The notes beneath the pieces were generated by a model. That model had not been told where the DNA came from and ran no database searches. It saw only the letters and a list, made by a program, of their open reading frames with translations. Shown here piece by piece: positions 1 through 10,091 of a DNA stretch of 64,000 nt. How positions within the stretch are numbered: the first letter of the stretch is position 1; the number at the start of each line of letters is the position of its first letter. Source of the DNA: Mycolicibacterium helvum (GTDB lineage Bacteria > Actinomycetota > Actinomycetes > Mycobacteriales > Mycobacteriaceae); assembly GCF_010731895.1 (NCBI RefSeq), contig NZ_AP022596.1, positions 4,278,001 through 4,342,000 on the forward strand, in the 5' to 3' direction. Both the position numbers and the translations under genes were made by a program.

Positions 1-541
1 CGTCTGCCCGCGCAGCGGTCAGGTGTTGGTTCTGGGTCTCGAAAAGCGCTCTCAGGGAATCGAATTGCTTCTTTCCAGCCTCGACATTTGCCGTGCTCAC
101 CACGCTGGGCGCTCCGGGCGTGACGCCGGCGATCAGCGGCTGCGCATACTGGCTACGCCACGCGCCCGCGGCTCGTTCGATGGCGTCCAGATCGGCGATC
201 AGCTCGGGGCGGCCGTCGAGGAGCTTCCGAATTGTTTGTGCAGCACTCTGTTCGGTGCGTTGTCCGTCGTAGTACGGCGTTAGGAACTGCGGGTCGGTGG
301 CGATGACGTAGCCGCGCACGGCGGTCTCTTGGTCGGTCAACGCGGCCTGAAGCCGGTAGGCGGCGACGCGGGCGGGCTGGATGTGGTCGACCAGCTGGCG
401 GCTCGTCTCGTCGGTGCGATTGAGCAGCACCGAACCGGTGAATGCGCCGCCGAGCACCAACACGCCCACCACCAACAGCACGAGGTTGAGCCAGCCCCGC
501 ACCGTCATGCGAGACAGCCGGGAGCCGGCCACCTCCCTCAT
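1..541 (-). CDS. Sensor protein with CHASE3 domain (probable histidine kinase), C-terminus outside window
   Basis: The gene reads off the left edge, so only the first ~180 residues are seen. ATG at 541 overlaps the stop of the upstream response-regulator gene (ATGA), which fixes the start and implies translational coupling. A membrane segment (about residues 17-37, LNLVLLVVGVLVLGGAF) is followed by an extracytoplasmic helical domain with the CHASE3-type stretch ALTDQETAVRGYV and a second helical part. CHASE3 receptors usually continue into HAMP, HisKA/HATPase or GGDEF parts; which of these follows cannot be seen. With its PP2C-type partner it probably forms a signalling pair. Family call is firm, kinase identity is inferred. 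Confidence 0.75.
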   Translation of the reverse strand, partial: MREVAGSRLSRMTVRGWLNLVLLVVGVLVLGGAFTGSVLLNRTDETSRQLVDHIQPARVAAYRLQAALTDQETAVRGYVIATDPQFLTPYYDGQRTEQSAAQTIRKLLDGRPELIADLDAIERAAGAWRSQYAQPLIAGVTPGAPSVVSTANVEAGKKQFDSLRALFETQNQHLTAARAD

Positions 542-1749
542 TGGCCCGTCCGCTCCACGCGTAGCACCGCGATGTCGTCGCTGATCCCGCCGTGCGACTG
601 GGCGCAGGCCTCGGCGCTTTCGATGAGGGATGCGATGAACTGGGGGCCCGGCAGCGTCGCGATCGAACGAGCCAGTTCCAGCAGGCCGTCCTCGCCCAGA
701 CGCTGGTTGCCGATCCCGGAATACCCTTCGAACAGACCGTCGGTCAGCAGCACCAGCCCATGGCCGTCGGGCAGCTCCAACTCGCTCTGCGGCCACTGCT
801 GTGCGCCCAGGCCCAGTGCCGGTCCGGCGGGCGGTTCGAGCCATTCGACAGTGCCCGGGCCATGCAGCAGCATCCCCGGGTGTCCGGCACGGACCGCGGT
901 GAAAACCTGCCCGTCGGGCCACAGCGCCACGCTGAGCACTGTCGCGAAGATGCCAGGCCCGGCTCGCTCGGCCCGCAGGATCTGCTCGAGACGCCGCATC
1001 CGCTCGTTGCCGCGAAGTCCCGCGAAGGTGAAGGCGCGCCACGCAATTCGCAACGCCGCGCCTAGCGCCGCTTCGTCGGGGCCGTGCCCGGCCACGTCGC
1101 CGACCATGACGTGCACGGTTCCGTCCGGTGTCTGGACCATGTCGTAGAAGTCACCGCCGAGCAGGGCGTTCTCCCGGCTGGGCCGGTACTGGGTGACGAT
1201 CTCAACGCCGGGGTTCTCGTCGAGCAGCGGTAACGGCAGCAGCGCCCGCTCCAGCCGGGCGTTTTCCTGAGCTCTCGCCTGGCTGGTGTGCAGGTCGACA
1301 GTGATCAGCTCGGTGCGCTTGCGTTCGATGGCATACAACAGTGAGCGGTGCAACGTCTCGGGTTCGACGTGTCCCTTGACGTGGTAGTCCTGGGCGCCGG
1401 AGGCCATCGCCGAGATGCCGAAGTGTTCGTCGTTGAGGCCGGTGAGCACCACGATCGGCAGCGTGGCATCGAGTTTCGTGACGCGGTCGACAGCCGAGAT
1501 GCCGTTTGCGTCGGGCAGGTTGAGATCCAGCAGGACGCAATCGGGCCGGTGGATCGACAGTTTCTCTGCGGCAATCGCGAGCGATGACGCCCACTCCACC
1601 GTGATCTCGGCGCCGGCCTCGTCGATCAGCTCCTCGACCAGTATGGCGTCGCCCCGATCGTCCTCGATCAACAGCAGCGAAATCGGTCGGTTGCTGGCTC
1701 CGGCAAATCCGGCGGGGTTCAGCCCCCGCGGGTCATGGGGTGCGCGCAT
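538..1749 (-). CDS. Response regulator fused to PP2C/SpoIIE-type serine phosphatase
   Basis: 403 residues. Residues ~23-140 form a receiver domain: acidic pocket IEDD near residue 29, phospho-acceptor Asp75 in VLLDLNLP and a conserved Lys in YHVKGH. Residues ~180-400 are a SpoIIE/RsbU-like phosphatase with metal-binding motifs GGDFYD, GDVAGHG and the C-terminal SDDIAVLRV. Such proteins dephosphorylate anti-sigma antagonists or related partners in response to phosphorelay input. The stop overlaps the start of the CHASE3 sensor gene by four bases, so the two are probably an operon and cognate partners. No anti-sigma or STAS gene lies next to it. Start at ATG 1749; a nearby second ATG is out of frame. 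Confidence 0.88.
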   Translation of the reverse strand: MRAPHDPRGLNPAGFAGASNRPISLLLIEDDRGDAILVEELIDEAGAEITVEWASSLAIAAEKLSIHRPDCVLLDLNLPDANGISAVDRVTKLDATLPIVVLTGLNDEHFGISAMASGAQDYHVKGHVEPETLHRSLLYAIERKRTELITVDLHTSQARAQENARLERALLPLPLLDENPGVEIVTQYRPSRENALLGGDFYDMVQTPDGTVHVMVGDVAGHGPDEAALGAALRIAWRAFTFAGLRGNERMRRLEQILRAERAGPGIFATVLSVALWPDGQVFTAVRAGHPGMLLHGPGTVEWLEPPAGPALGLGAQQWPQSELELPDGHGLVLLTDGLFEGYSGIGNQRLGEDGLLELARSIATLPGPQFIASLIESAEACAQSHGGISDDIAVLRVERTGQ

Positions 1750-1857
1750 GGGCCATCCAAATCCTTATGTTCAGATCGGCCGCGCTTTGACCTTGGAATT
1801 CCTCAGACAACATACAAACCTTACCGGCTGGAATTATGAGGCCCAACCCGAAGTGCA

Positions 1858-2367
1858 TCAGCGGCGCGCCGAACCGGTCAGCGGCTTGCCGTCGGCGCCC
1901 TGCAATAGGCAGATCACCGTACTCGGGTAGGGGTTGTCGGATGTGCGGTCCTGGTCGGAGTCGATCAGGTATGTGGTGGTGTACGTGTCCGCTGCTGGTG
2001 CGGCGCCGGTGTACTGCTGAAAGCCGGTCGCGCAGTCGCTGGTGGCGACGCCGGCCAGGGCAGCATTGACCGGGATCGGAGCACGCAGATATGCCTCCGC
2101 TCGATGCGGTTGTCCACAGTCGACGACGCTGACCGTGACCACCGCGGGATCGGCCGGCGGTGGGGCGGCCAGACAATCACCGGCTTTCAAGTCCACCCAC
2201 TTCACCGTCCGGGGCGGCGGGACCAATGCGGCAGCCACCGTGCTGGTTGTGGTCCTCGTGTTTGTGCTCGTCAGCGTGGGCGTGGTGTGGCTGCTCTCGC
2301 TGCAGCCTGTCAACGCGATGACCGCAAGTCCGACCACCGCGCACCACCCCGTTTTGCGCATCTCCAT
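1858..2367 (-). CDS. Lipoprotein with septum-formation-like domain
   Basis: 169 residues. The N-terminus is a lipoprotein signal: positive MEMRKTGW, hydrophobic core, then lipobox LTGC with the lipidated Cys near residue 22. A Thr/Ser-rich linker (residues ~25-50) leads to a domain with paired cysteines (GDC, VDC, SDC, VIC) and the pattern VDLKAGDC...VDCGQPHRAEAY, which is the signature of the actinobacterial 'septum formation' domain. It should sit on the outer face of the membrane. Substrate or partner is unknown. An alternative start is the Met at codon 3. It is transcribed alone, convergent with nothing obvious. Confidence 0.72.
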   Translation of the reverse strand: MEMRKTGWCAVVGLAVIALTGCSESSHTTPTLTSTNTRTTTSTVAAALVPPPRTVKWVDLKAGDCLAAPPPADPAVVTVSVVDCGQPHRAEAYLRAPIPVNAALAGVATSDCATGFQQYTGAAPAADTYTTTYLIDSDQDRTSDNPYPSTVICLLQGADGKPLTGSARR

Positions 2368-2429
2368 GTGTTTACCGGACGTCGTCGGCCGGTGTGGGAC
2401 GTCTGGTGGAACAGCGGCCGCATCCAGCT

Positions 2430-2621
2430 CTAAAAGCTGCCGTCGCGATCCCGCACGAACTGCAACAGCGTCGGGTCGGCTGAGGTGAACCGGTCGACCT
2501 CTTCGCCACCGTCACAGCGATACAGGCCGACGGTGACCGATTCGGCGTGACGAGCGATCACCGCCCAGTGCGCGCCGGCATCCTCCCACCGTTGCAGCGT
2601 CGCCACCGGGTCATCGCTCAT
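2430..2621 (-). CDS. Small conserved hypothetical protein (63 aa)
   Basis: The frame MSDDPVATLQRWEDAGAHW to the stop at 2430 is a compact soluble protein of 63 residues, rich in Trp/Asp/Glu, with no membrane segment or signal peptide. The pattern (short helix with WEDAG, then HWAVI...VTVGLYRCDGGEEVDRF) resembles short mycobacterial proteins that carry a small alpha/beta fold. ATG at 2621 is chosen because upstream in-frame Met codons would add a low-complexity Arg/Pro-rich extension that does not look like protein. It lies 62 bp downstream of the lipoprotein gene's start region on the same strand, so a shared promoter is possible. Function unknown. Confidence 0.6.
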   Translation of the reverse strand: MSDDPVATLQRWEDAGAHWAVIARHAESVTVGLYRCDGGEEVDRFTSADPTLLQFVRDRDGSF

Positions 2622-2800
2622 GGCGACCATCATGACGCGTGCGATGATGCGCGGTATGCGCCTCGGGTGGCACGCTTTGGGGATCGGTGCCGGCGCCGAG
2701 TCCGCGGTGATCAAGGCGGTGGCTGTCGCCGCCGGAGGACCCGGCGCAGGCCGGTGATTGGGTAGCCGAACTCGCCACGGGTTGGCAGTAAGGAGACGTG

Positions 2801-3235
2801 GTGGCGCACTGGACGGCGGTCGCGGTGGCGGCGTTGTTCGTCTGGCTGGGCATGGTGCTGGCGATCTCCTTCCTCGAGGCGCCGCTGAAGTTCCGCGCTC
2901 CCGGTGTCACTATCGCGCTCGGGTTGGGAATCGGCCGACTCGTCTTCCGTGCGCTCAACACCTGCGAAGCCGTGCTGGCGGCGGTCATCGTCGTCGCCTT
3001 GGTGATTGGCACACCCAGCACCGGTGTCGTCGCGGCGGTCCTGGTGGCCGTCGCTGCACTGTTGATCCAGTTGATCGCTGTGCGCCCGGCGTTGACACGG
3101 CGCTCCGATGCGGTGCTCGCCGACGCGCGCCAGGGCGAGGCGGGGCGATCACAGGCGCACTACGCCTACGTCGTCGTCGAAGTTGTCAAGGTGGTGGCGC
3201 TGCTCGTGGGTGGCGTTCTGCTGCTTAATTTTTGA
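2801..3235 (+). CDS. Small integral membrane protein, unknown function
   Basis: 144 residues with four hydrophobic segments (near residues 5-25, 40-60, 65-95 and 120-140) and few charged residues between them. No catalytic motif is visible. Two GTG codons stand in tandem (2798, 2801); AAGGAG at 2790-2795 is correctly spaced only for 2801. It is followed after 15 bp by a cupin gene on the same strand, probably one transcript. This size and topology match uncharacterised actinobacterial membrane proteins; I do not recognise a named family. Confidence 0.7.
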   Translation: MAHWTAVAVAALFVWLGMVLAISFLEAPLKFRAPGVTIALGLGIGRLVFRALNTCEAVLAAVIVVALVIGTPSTGVVAAVLVAVAALLIQLIAVRPALTRRSDAVLADARQGEAGRSQAHYAYVVVEVVKVVALLVGGVLLLNF

Positions 3236-3250
3236 GAACTGGAGGATGTT

Positions 3251-3583
3251 ATGGAATCGGTTTCGCTGTCCCAGCTCGCCGATGAACAGCTTGCCAAGGC
3301 CCGCTCGTCGAACAGTGGCCGCGCAGCACACACCGTGCATGGTGGTCACGATCACCAGCTGCGCCAGACGTTGATCGCCTTGGCCGGTGGTCGGGACCTT
3401 AGCGACCACCACAGCCCGGGGGAGACCACGCTGCAGGTGCTGCGCGGCAATGTCCGCCTGACCACCGCTGACGATGCCTGGGAGGGTCGCGAAGGTGATC
3501 TGCTGGTGGTGCCGCGGGAACGGCACGGCCTGCACGCGGTCGACGACTCGGTGATCCTGCTGACGGTCCTTGCCGACAGCTGA
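3251..3583 (+). CDS. Cupin-fold protein
   Basis: 110 residues forming a single conserved beta-barrel. The cupin motif 1 region is SDHHSPGETTLQVLRGNVRL and motif 2 is GDLLVVPRERHGLHAV, with His residues placed as metal ligands. A good ribosome site (GGAGG) lies 6-10 bases before ATG 3251. Small stand-alone cupins of this kind are usually sensory or stress-related, sometimes labelled LuxR-like or quercetinase-like, and no substrate can be told from sequence. It probably shares a transcript with the small membrane protein just upstream. It converges on the DUF190 gene, with only four bases between the stops. Confidence 0.75.
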   Translation: MESVSLSQLADEQLAKARSSNSGRAAHTVHGGHDHQLRQTLIALAGGRDLSDHHSPGETTLQVLRGNVRLTTADDAWEGREGDLLVVPRERHGLHAVDDSVILLTVLADS

Positions 3584-3587
3584 TCAC

Positions 3588-4649
3588 TTAGTACCGATAG
3601 TCAGCCAGATCGGTTCCGCCCGCGCGCACGTCGCCGTCGAGCATCAGCTGGGCGGGCACCATCTCGGAGGTGACCAGCCCGTGGCGGCCGGTCACTTCGT
3701 CGATGATGTCGAAGGACTGCGCAATGACATCGGGGGTGTCGACGACGATGGTGGTCACCGGCACCTGGCGCCCGTATTGAATCAGCTTGTCGCCGTGCGG
3801 TTTATGGTCACCGTGGAAGCCCCAGATGCCGCGCAGCACGGTGGCGCCGCTGACCGTCTGCGACTCCCACAACCGCCGTACCAGTGCGCGGTGGATGGGC
3901 GCCCCGTCGTGGTGCGTCGATTCGTCGGTATGGATTGTCAGCTTCTGGCGCAGTTCGCGGCCGTGCGCGTCCACGGCGGGCAGCGCGGGCGGGCGCACCA
4001 GCAGCTGGCCGTCGCGCTTGCACACCTGAACGCGCTCCACCGTCACCAGCGGCTCGTTCATCATCGCTTCGAGTTCGGGCACCGCGCGGTGTGCCTGCTC
4101 GGCGGTGCCGATCGCGATGATCATGATCGGCACGTCGACATTGCTGCTGAAGAAGCGGGCACGACGCCGTCGACCGTGTGCGGTGCCGTCCACGCCGAGG
4201 AACACCGTCGCTCCTGCGAACTCGTGACGGTGCAATAGATCGCACACTGCGTAGAAGGCGGCTGCGCCGTTGATCCGGCGCCGGCGGCCGACGTAGATGG
4301 TGAGTTTGACCGCGTCGTTGCCCTCGGGCACCCCATCGCGGTAGAGCCGGGCCCGTTCCAGGGTGATCAAGCCGTGGGTGGTGATGCCGACGACGTCGTC
4401 GATCAGTCCGCCGATCGTTGCCGCGGTGTCGACGGCGGCGATCGCGATCGGCGGATCCTCGGACAGTGTCAGGGACTGATCGCTGCGGATGACGTGGCGC
4501 GGGCCAAAGCTGGCGATGCCGCGCAGCATCACACTGTTGGCCACCTCGTGTTGGGCATAGAGGTCGAGCATCGCCTCGGCCAGGAAGCGGGACCCGTCGC
4601 GCTGGCGCTCACCGAAGAATGCGGTCAACTTCAGGTATGTGTCGTTCAC
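3588..4649 (-). CDS. DUF190 (COG1993) family protein linked to fluoride channels
   Basis: 353 residues with about three repeated units of the DUF190 alpha/beta fold: LKLTAFFGERQRDGSRF..., KLTIYVGRRRRINGAA... and QKLTIHTDESTHHDGAP..., each followed by a GATVLRGI/ASVMLRGI-like segment. GTG 4649 is chosen because it overlaps the crcB stop (GTGA) and starts exactly at the first unit; an open frame further upstream only runs antiframe through crcB. DUF190 genes are commonly found beside crcB, and in this window it is the third cistron of the fluoride-channel operon. Function is not established; a regulatory or ligand-binding role in halide or metal stress is an inference. Confidence 0.85.
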   Translation of the reverse strand: MNDTYLKLTAFFGERQRDGSRFLAEAMLDLYAQHEVANSVMLRGIASFGPRHVIRSDQSLTLSEDPPIAIAAVDTAATIGGLIDDVVGITTHGLITLERARLYRDGVPEGNDAVKLTIYVGRRRRINGAAAFYAVCDLLHRHEFAGATVFLGVDGTAHGRRRRARFFSSNVDVPIMIIAIGTAEQAHRAVPELEAMMNEPLVTVERVQVCKRDGQLLVRPPALPAVDAHGRELRQKLTIHTDESTHHDGAPIHRALVRRLWESQTVSGATVLRGIWGFHGDHKPHGDKLIQYGRQVPVTTIVVDTPDVIAQSFDIIDEVTGRHGLVTSEMVPAQLMLDGDVRAGGTDLADYRY

Positions 4650-5011
4650 AGCAGGCTCGCAATCCATTGGCCGAGCATCGCGGCGGCGACGCCAAGGACG
4701 ACACTGACGACGAGATTGGTCACCGCGGGCCAGATCTGGCGCTCCTCGGTCAGCCGCTGCGTTTCCAGCATCCAGGTCGAGAAGGTGGTGTAGGCGCCGA
4801 CGAAGGCGGTGCCGGCCAACAGTGCGGCATGGTGGCTCAACGTCAGACCGCTGACGAACCCGAGCAGCACCGCGCCACTGATGTTGACGGCCAGGGTGCC
4901 GAACGGGAAGGACCGCGCGACCCGGCGGGCTACCGCCCGGTCGACCATGTAACGGGCCACCGACCCCAGCCCGCCGATGATCATCACGCCGGCCCACACC
5001 GCAAGGGTCAT
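4646..5011 (-). CDS. crcB: Fluoride ion channel CrcB/Fluc, second copy
   Basis: 121 residues with four predicted membrane helices. The Fluc hallmarks are present: [10 protein letters not shown] in the second helix and [12 protein letters not shown] in the third, carrying the Phe/Thr/Ser residues of the fluoride pore. The protein exports fluoride as a dual-topology dimer. Start ATG 5011 overlaps the upstream crcB stop (ATGA) and its stop overlaps the DUF190 start (GTGA). Tandem crcB genes usually give a heterodimer in which each subunit has a fixed, opposite orientation; this pair fits that arrangement. Confidence 0.93.
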   Translation of the reverse strand: MTLAVWAGVMIIGGLGSVARYMVDRAVARRVARSFPFGTLAVNISGAVLLGFVSGLTLSHHAALLAGTAFVGAYTTFSTWMLETQRLTEERQIWPAVTNLVVSVVLGVAAAMLGQWIASLL

Positions 5012-5406
5012 GCGCGGATCCTGACTCGGCGCACCAGCGCCGTCGCCACGTACACCGCCAGCAGACCCGCGGCGACGCTGACCACGGTGTAAGCGGCCGC
5101 CAGTTCGTAGTGGTGGTGCTCGATCATCTTCAGCGTCTCGACCTGCATGGTGGAGAACGTCGTCAGCCCGCCGCACAACCCGGTACCCAGCAGGGGGCGG
5201 CGGTAGCTTGACAGCGGCAGACGTTCGAGCAGGCGGGTGGTGAAGTAACCCAGCAGGAACGCGCCCACGATGTTGACGCCGAAGGTCGCCCATGGCCAGC
5301 GTGCGGGGTCGTCGGCGAACACCGTCGCCAGGACCGCGCGCGCGAGGGTTCCCACCGCACCGCCGACGAACACGGCCGCCAGTTCCCGGTTGTCGTGGCC
5401 GAACAT
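5008..5406 (-). CDS. crcB: Fluoride ion channel CrcB/Fluc, first copy
   Basis: 132 residues, four membrane helices. Signature segments are [10 protein letters not shown] and [15 protein letters not shown], with the conserved Asn and the TTFST pore motif. First cistron of the three-gene operon crcB-crcB-DUF190. The C-terminus ends in a positively charged tail (RRVRIRA), opposite in charge balance to the partner, as expected for paired oriented subunits. The 68 bp to the divergent phosphoglucomutase gene were checked for a fluoride riboswitch; the conserved downstream part of that motif was not found, so control is unknown. Confidence 0.93.
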   Translation of the reverse strand: MFGHDNRELAAVFVGGAVGTLARAVLATVFADDPARWPWATFGVNIVGAFLLGYFTTRLLERLPLSSYRRPLLGTGLCGGLTTFSTMQVETLKMIEHHHYELAAAYTVVSVAAGLLAVYVATALVRRVRIRA

Positions 5407-5474
5407 GGGCTACCCCCTGAACCGTGGATGAATCCGCGAGCAAGTATCGCCCCTAGGAAGGCAGAATTGGCACC

Positions 5475-7105
<1,631 letters not shown>

Positions 7106-7109
<4 letters not shown>

Positions 7110-8368
7110 GTTCTGTCGCGGAGGGTGACTGTCCCTCGCAAGCGCAGGCCAAGCTTCCGCGGGAAGTCTGGGTTCTGATCGCGGCCAACGCGGTCATCGC
7201 CCTCGGCTACGGCGTGGTGGCGCCGGTGCTGCCGCAGTTCGCGCGCAACTTCGGGGTCAGCATCAGCGCCGCGACGTTCGTCGTCACCGCCTTCGCGGTG
7301 ATGCGGCTGTGCTTCGCCCCGGCGTCGGGCATGTTGGTGCAGCGGCTGGGGGAGCGGCGCATCTATGTCAGCGGCCTGATCATCGTCGCGTTGTCGACGG
7401 GGGCCTGCGCGTTCGCCCATACCTACTGGCAGCTGCTGGTGTTCCGGTCGCTGGGCGGGATCGGCTCGACGATGTTCTTCGTCTCGGCGCTGGGGCTGAT
7501 GATCCGGATCAGTCCGAACGACGCCCGCGGTCGGGTGGCGGGCATGTTCTCCAGCGCGTTTCTGGTCGGCTCGGTGGCCGGCCCGCTGATGGGCAGCCTG
7601 ACCGCCGGGCTCGGCCTGGCCGCGCCGTTCCTCATCTACGGCGTGGCGTTGCTGATTGCCGCGGCGGTGGTGTTCATCAGCCTGCGGCATTCTCATCTGG
7701 CGGCGCCCGCTCCGGCCGACGAGCTGACCGTGACGCTGCGGGTGGCGCTGCGCCATCGGGCCTATCGGGCGGCGCTGCTGTCCAACTTCGCCACCGGATG
7801 GTCGGCGTTTGGGCTTCGGGTCGCGCTGGTTCCGCTGTTCGTCACCGAGGCTTTGCACCGCGGGCCTGGGGTCGCGGGTGCCGCGCTGGCGACGTTCGCG
7901 GCCGGCAACGTCGCGGCGGTGATTCCGTCGGGGCGGCTGTCTGACCGGACGGGGCGGCGGCCGCTGCTGATTGCCGGCCTGGCGGCTTCCGGGCTGACGA
8001 CCGCGGTGGTCGGGGCGGCGACGTCACTGCCGGTTTTCCTGGTGGGTGCGTTCATCGCCGGAGCGGGTACCGGGGTGTTCACCGCGCCGCAGCAGGCAGC
8101 GGTGGCCGACATCATCGGTAAGGCCCGCGGCGGGACGGCGGTGGCGACGTTCCAGATGATGTCGGATCTGGGGTCGATCGTGGGGTCGCTCGGGGTCGGT
8201 GAGATCGCCCAGCACTTGTCGTTCGAGACGGCGTTCGCGATGAGCGGCGCGATCCTGGTCCTGGCCTCGATCGGGTGGCTGCTGGCGCCGGAAACGCGCG
8301 ATGCCCCGCCGTTGGAACACACCCCGGCCCGGCCACTGGGCCCGGAGGCCGCCGGCGAGCTACCCTGA
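7106..8368 (+). CDS. MFS (DHA1-type) efflux transporter
   Basis: 420 residues with twelve hydrophobic segments. The N-half has the MFS motif A variant [13 protein letters not shown] between helices 2 and 3 and a repeated version [13 protein letters not shown] in the C-half. Helix 5 carries [14 protein letters not shown], resembling the drug:H+ antiporter motif C, so export is more likely than uptake. GTG 7106 overlaps the pgm stop. The coupling to phosphoglucomutase could suggest a sugar-related substrate, but sequence alone points to a general small-molecule exporter. Substrate unknown. Confidence 0.88.
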
Positions 8369-8377
8369 CCAGCGATT

Positions 8378-8406
8378 TTGAAGCGCGCCCGCCGGTGGTG
8401 TAACTT
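8378..8406 (+). promoter_or_regulatory. Probable SigA-type promoter of tRNA-Ala
   Basis: TTGAAG at 8378-8383 and TAACTT at 8401-8406 are separated by 17 bp and sit 15 bp before the tRNA 5' end. This is a good match to a housekeeping mycobacterial promoter. Confidence 0.55.
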
Positions 8407-8420
8407 CGGTGAGCACGCTT

Positions 8421-8493
8421 GGGGCTATGGCGCAGTTGGTAGCGCACCACACTGGCAGTGTGGGGGTCAGGGGTTCGAATCCCCTTAGCTCCA
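8421..8493 (+). tRNA. tRNA-Ala (anticodon GGC)
   Basis: All four arms fold. The acceptor stem is GGGGCTA paired with TAGCTCC (one G-T pair), the D stem is GCGC/GCGC around AGTTGGTA, the anticodon stem is CCACA/TGTGG with loop CTGGCAG giving anticodon GGC, and the T arm is AGGGG-TTCGAAT-CCCCT. Discriminator base is A and CCA is not encoded. Length is 73 bases. The 3' half is duplicated at 10227-10271. Confidence 0.96.
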
Positions 8494-8496
8494 CTT
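8452..8496 (+). repeat. Left attachment-like repeat (3' half of tRNA-Ala)
   Basis: The 45 bases from the anticodon loop to three bases past the tRNA end recur at 10227-10271 with 40 of 45 identical. The repeat begins exactly at the anticodon loop, a usual crossover place for tyrosine integrases using tRNA genes. Confidence 0.7.
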
Positions 8497-8501
8497 TTGG
8501 A

Positions 8502-8533
8502 AAACCCGCTCCGACTTAGGTCGGGGCGGGTTT
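8502..8533 (+). terminator. Rho-independent terminator after tRNA-Ala
   Basis: A stem of AAACCCGC plus CCGAC pairs across the loop TTAG with GTCGG plus GCGGGTTT, with one opposed bulge, and is followed by TCTTGGTTTT. It begins nine bases after the tRNA end. Confidence 0.8.
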
Positions 8534-8752
8534 CTTGGTTTTGCTGTCGGGCTCAGGCTGGTCGACGGTTTGACGACAACCGTGGTCTTCTTGATGAACT
8601 GCGTGATCGTGGGTGTACCCACCGGAGGTGCCGGGACATCGTGCCGTGCAGGCAGCCTGGAGCAGCGACGTTCAGCGCTGTCTTCACTTCGGAGGTTCAC
8701 GTGCTGATCCCCGAGCTGGTCCGACGATCTGCGTATGGGTGAGCGACGGTAA

Positions 8753-8816
8753 TGCTAATTGACTGATTCAGTTCCTGCTATATGACTGATTCAAGCTGTG
8801 CTAATTGTATGATGAG
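8753..8816 (+). repeat. Three direct repeats with 23-bp period before the ATPase gene
   Basis: Units start at 8753, 8776 and 8799. The first two read TGCTAATTGACTGATTCA and TGCTATATGACTGATTCA; the third keeps TGCTAATTG and then diverges (TATGATGAG). Five-base linkers separate them. The AT-rich array ends four bases before the ATG of the ATPase gene, so a protein bound here would block or control its transcription or translation. Regulatory role is inferred from position and regular spacing. Confidence 0.6.
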
Positions 8817-8819
8817 CCC

Positions 8820-10091
8820 ATGCGGTACGCCAGACGCATCATCGACGACGAACTGGATGAGATCTTCGGACAGATACCGGCGATCGCGATCGACGGCCCG
8901 AAGGCAGTTGGGAAGACGACGACAGCCGAGCAGCGAGTGGTCGGCCTGCTGAGGCTCGATGCAAAGCCCAACCTTGAGGCGGTGCATGCCGACCCGGGTC
9001 TGCTGTTGAGCCGACCGCGGCCCCTGCTCATCGACGAGTGGCAGAAGGTTCCAGAGGTTTGGGATGTCGTGCGGCGCGCTGTCGACGACGATCCGATGGG
9101 CGGCCAGTTTCTCCTTGCCGGGAGCGCTTCACCCCGCCATAGAGCGACGGCGCACTCCGGTGCGGGGCGTATTGGGCGGTTGCGCATGCGTCCCATGACG
9201 TTGTCGGAGCGAGGGATCGCGTCACCGACGGTCAGTCTCGGCGAATTGCTCACTGGGAGCAGGCTGTCGCTCGACGGGGTGACGGACGTTCGGTTGGCCG
9301 ATTACGCGCATGAGATCGTGACTTCGGGTTTCCCGGGCATGCGGACTCTCGGTGCGCGGGCATTGAAGTTTCAGCTTGATTCGTATCTGCGCAACGCCGT
9401 TGATCGAGACGTGCCCGAGCAAGGGCTCGCCGTTCGTAAGCCTGATGCGATGTTGGGGTGGTTGCGTGCCTACGCTGCAGCCACATCCACGACAGCTAGC
9501 TACACCGCAGTGCTCGACGCGGCCACAGCCGGGGTCAGTGGCAAGCCGGCGCGTTCAACGACTGTCGCGTACCGAGATGCGCTCACTCAGCTATGGCTGC
9601 TGGACCCGCTGCCTGCCTGGGGGCCCGCGGGAAACCCGTTGGCGCGCTTGGCTCAATCGCCGAAGCATCACCTGGCCGATCCAGCGTTGGCGGCGCGTCT
9701 ACTTGGCCTGTCCGTGGATGCGCTTCTCAGTGGTGAAGGCAGGCCGATTGGGCCTCAGGCTGGCGGCATGCTCGGGCATCTCTTCGAATCCTTGGTCACG
9801 CTTTGTGTACGGGTTGCTGCGCAGGCCGCCGAGGCCACTGTCGGCCACCTCCGGACACGCAATGGCGACCACGAAATAGATCTGGTGGTGGTGCGCGACG
9901 ACGGGAAAGTGCTCGCGATCGAGGTGAAACTGGCCGCTGCGGTCGAAGATCGAGATGGCGCGCACTTGCGCTGGCTGGCCGACCACCTCCGCGGGGACCT
10001 GCTCGACGCGGTCATCATCAATACCGGGCCCAACGCGTACCGTCGCCGCGACGGCATCGGCGTGGTCCCGCTGGCGCTGCTGGGTCCGTGA
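8820..10091 (+). CDS. AAA-family ATPase with DUF4143 C-terminal domain
   Basis: 423 residues. The N-terminal part has Walker A GPKAVGKTTT (~residues 23-32), Walker B PLLIDEWQ and the sensor-like LLAGSASP, as in AAA_14 ATPases. The C-terminal DUF4143 region ends with HEIDLVVVRDDGKVLAIEVKLA, an Asp...Glu-x-Lys arrangement like PD-(D/E)xK nuclease-fold domains. Members are widespread, often in accessory DNA, and poorly understood; defence or toxin-related roles have been proposed but are not shown here. ATG 8820 is preferred; an in-frame TTG at 8805 lies inside the upstream repeat array. The gene sits alone in the tRNA-bounded insertion. Confidence 0.88.
   Translation: MRYARRIIDDELDEIFGQIPAIAIDGPKAVGKTTTAEQRVVGLLRLDAKPNLEAVHADPGLLLSRPRPLLIDEWQKVPEVWDVVRRAVDDDPMGGQFLLAGSASPRHRATAHSGAGRIGRLRMRPMTLSERGIASPTVSLGELLTGSRLSLDGVTDVRLADYAHEIVTSGFPGMRTLGARALKFQLDSYLRNAVDRDVPEQGLAVRKPDAMLGWLRAYAAATSTTASYTAVLDAATAGVSGKPARSTTVAYRDALTQLWLLDPLPAWGPAGNPLARLAQSPKHHLADPALAARLLGLSVDALLSGEGRPIGPQAGGMLGHLFESLVTLCVRVAAQAAEATVGHLRTRNGDHEIDLVVVRDDGKVLAIEVKLAAAVEDRDGAHLRWLADHLRGDLLDAVIINTGPNAYRRRDGIGVVPLALLGP

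Noticed and set aside
3588..4997. Longer 469-residue start for the DUF190 gene
   Set aside because: The extra N-terminal 116 residues run in another frame through crcB and are low-complexity; the GTG at 4649 overlaps the crcB stop and starts at the conserved domain.
5407..5474. Possible fluoride riboswitch upstream of crcB
   Set aside because: A GGGCGAT-like piece is present, but the conserved downstream strand and pseudoknot elements of the crcB motif are not, and the space is short.
8541..8752. Minus-strand Thr/Pro/Lys-rich frame in the tRNA island
   Set aside because: It runs through the tRNA terminator and tRNA itself, lacks a ribosome site and has no recognisable domain.
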